The notes beneath the pieces are model-generated. The model made no database searches. It was not told the origin of the DNA and worked only from the letters and a program-made list of their open reading frames with translations. A stretch of 64,000 nucleotides of DNA, taken from Bacteroidetes bacterium GWF2_40_14. GTDB taxonomy: Bacteria > Bacteroidota > Bacteroidia > Bacteroidales > UBA932. The translations under genes were made by a program, and so were the position numbers. Below are positions 63,895 to 64,000 of the stretch, one piece after another. The stretch is from contig MEOK01000014.1 of the NCBI GenBank assembly GCA_001769195.1, positions 1 to 64,000 of the forward strand, written 5' to 3'. Within the stretch, counting starts at the first letter, position 1, and each line of letters starts with the position of its first letter.

Positions 63895-64000
63895 TTAGAT
63901 TTTAGTCGCCTTACCTTGCTGTGACTCAATCTGCGCTATAGCCGATTTGGAGAAAGCGTGAGCAGTGATATCCAACTTTATTGTCAAGATACCGTTACCC
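63895..64000 (-). CDS. rplO: Ribosomal protein L15, 3' end only
   Basis: The last 34 codons of L15 run in from the window's right edge; the stop is TAA at 63895-63897. The visible end KLDITAHAFSKSAIAQIES is the conserved L15 C-terminus. The rest lies outside the window. Confidence 0.93.
   Translation of the reverse strand, partial: GNGILTIKLDITAHAFSKSAIAQIESQQGKATKI

Overview
This window reads as chromosomal DNA of an anaerobic, fermentative member of the Bacteroidota, most likely Bacteroidales. The evidence is a SusC/SusD pair, an ECF sigma / FecR / STN-TonB receptor cassette, GSCFA and DUF3108 proteins, the ribosomal order rplO-secY-map-infA-rpmJ-rpsM-rpsK-rpsD-rpoA-rplQ, and many TAnnTTTG promoter elements. 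A trimeric [FeFe] hydrogenase and a full Rnf complex, with no respiratory oxidase in view, fit a strict anaerobe. I cannot name the genus.

Layout. 1-448: gene-free leader with a perfect 21-bp inverted repeat. 449-5902 (+): hydC-hydB-hydA for an NAD-linked [FeFe] hydrogenase; HydB is fused to a GltD-like flavoprotein and HydA has a variant H-cluster motif. 5985-10675 (-): ECF sigma factor, FecR anti-sigma, STN TonB receptor and a DUF2202 lipoprotein, reading as one operon. 10804-15612 (-): SusD/SusC uptake pair. 15957-18013 (+): SIMPL protein and serine hydrolase. 18005-23696 (-): small CDGSH iron-sulfur protein and a tripartite RND efflux pump. 23755-26629 (+): TrmH methyltransferase, short MoaA, MoaC and a MOSC-MogA fusion. 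26660-30122 (-): NapH-like polyferredoxin and zinc metalloprotease. 30185-31602 (+): molybdate-type ABC permease and ATPase.

31575-44741 (-) is a run of 16 genes with no gap above 25 bp: two M23 peptidases, a MerR regulator, Nif3, a coiled-coil zinc-ribbon protein, a class III aminotransferase, dnaB, DUF3108, rseC-like, rnfBCDGEA and a TPR protein. 44841-50486 (+): alaS, an LptF/G permease, fmt and thiamine pyrophosphokinase. 50538-52871 (-): HU, GSCFA, queG. 52950-53897 (+): an epimerase-type dehydrogenase. 53902-56126 (-): LptF/G permease and tgt. 56226-57461 (+): a nucleoside transporter. 57469-58155 (-): a Tyr-rich secreted protein of unknown function. 58378-64000 (-): ribosomal/RNA polymerase operon ending inside rplO.

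How it fits together: the hydrogenase probably oxidises NADH plus reduced ferredoxin to make H2, while Rnf links the ferredoxin/NAD couple to an ion gradient. Molybdopterin genes (moaA, moaC, MOSC-mogA) and modBC lie within 8 kb, but no molybdoenzyme, modA, moaD/E or moeA is seen. The queuosine genes queG and tgt are both here; Tgt lacks the usual zinc cysteines. The strongest unusual items are the HydB-GltD fusion, the HydA motif, the inverted repeat at the left edge, competing hairpins between moaC and the MOSC-mogA gene, and the sigma/FecR/TonB/DUF2202 cassette. No tRNA, rRNA, CRISPR array, insertion sequence or prophage was recognised.
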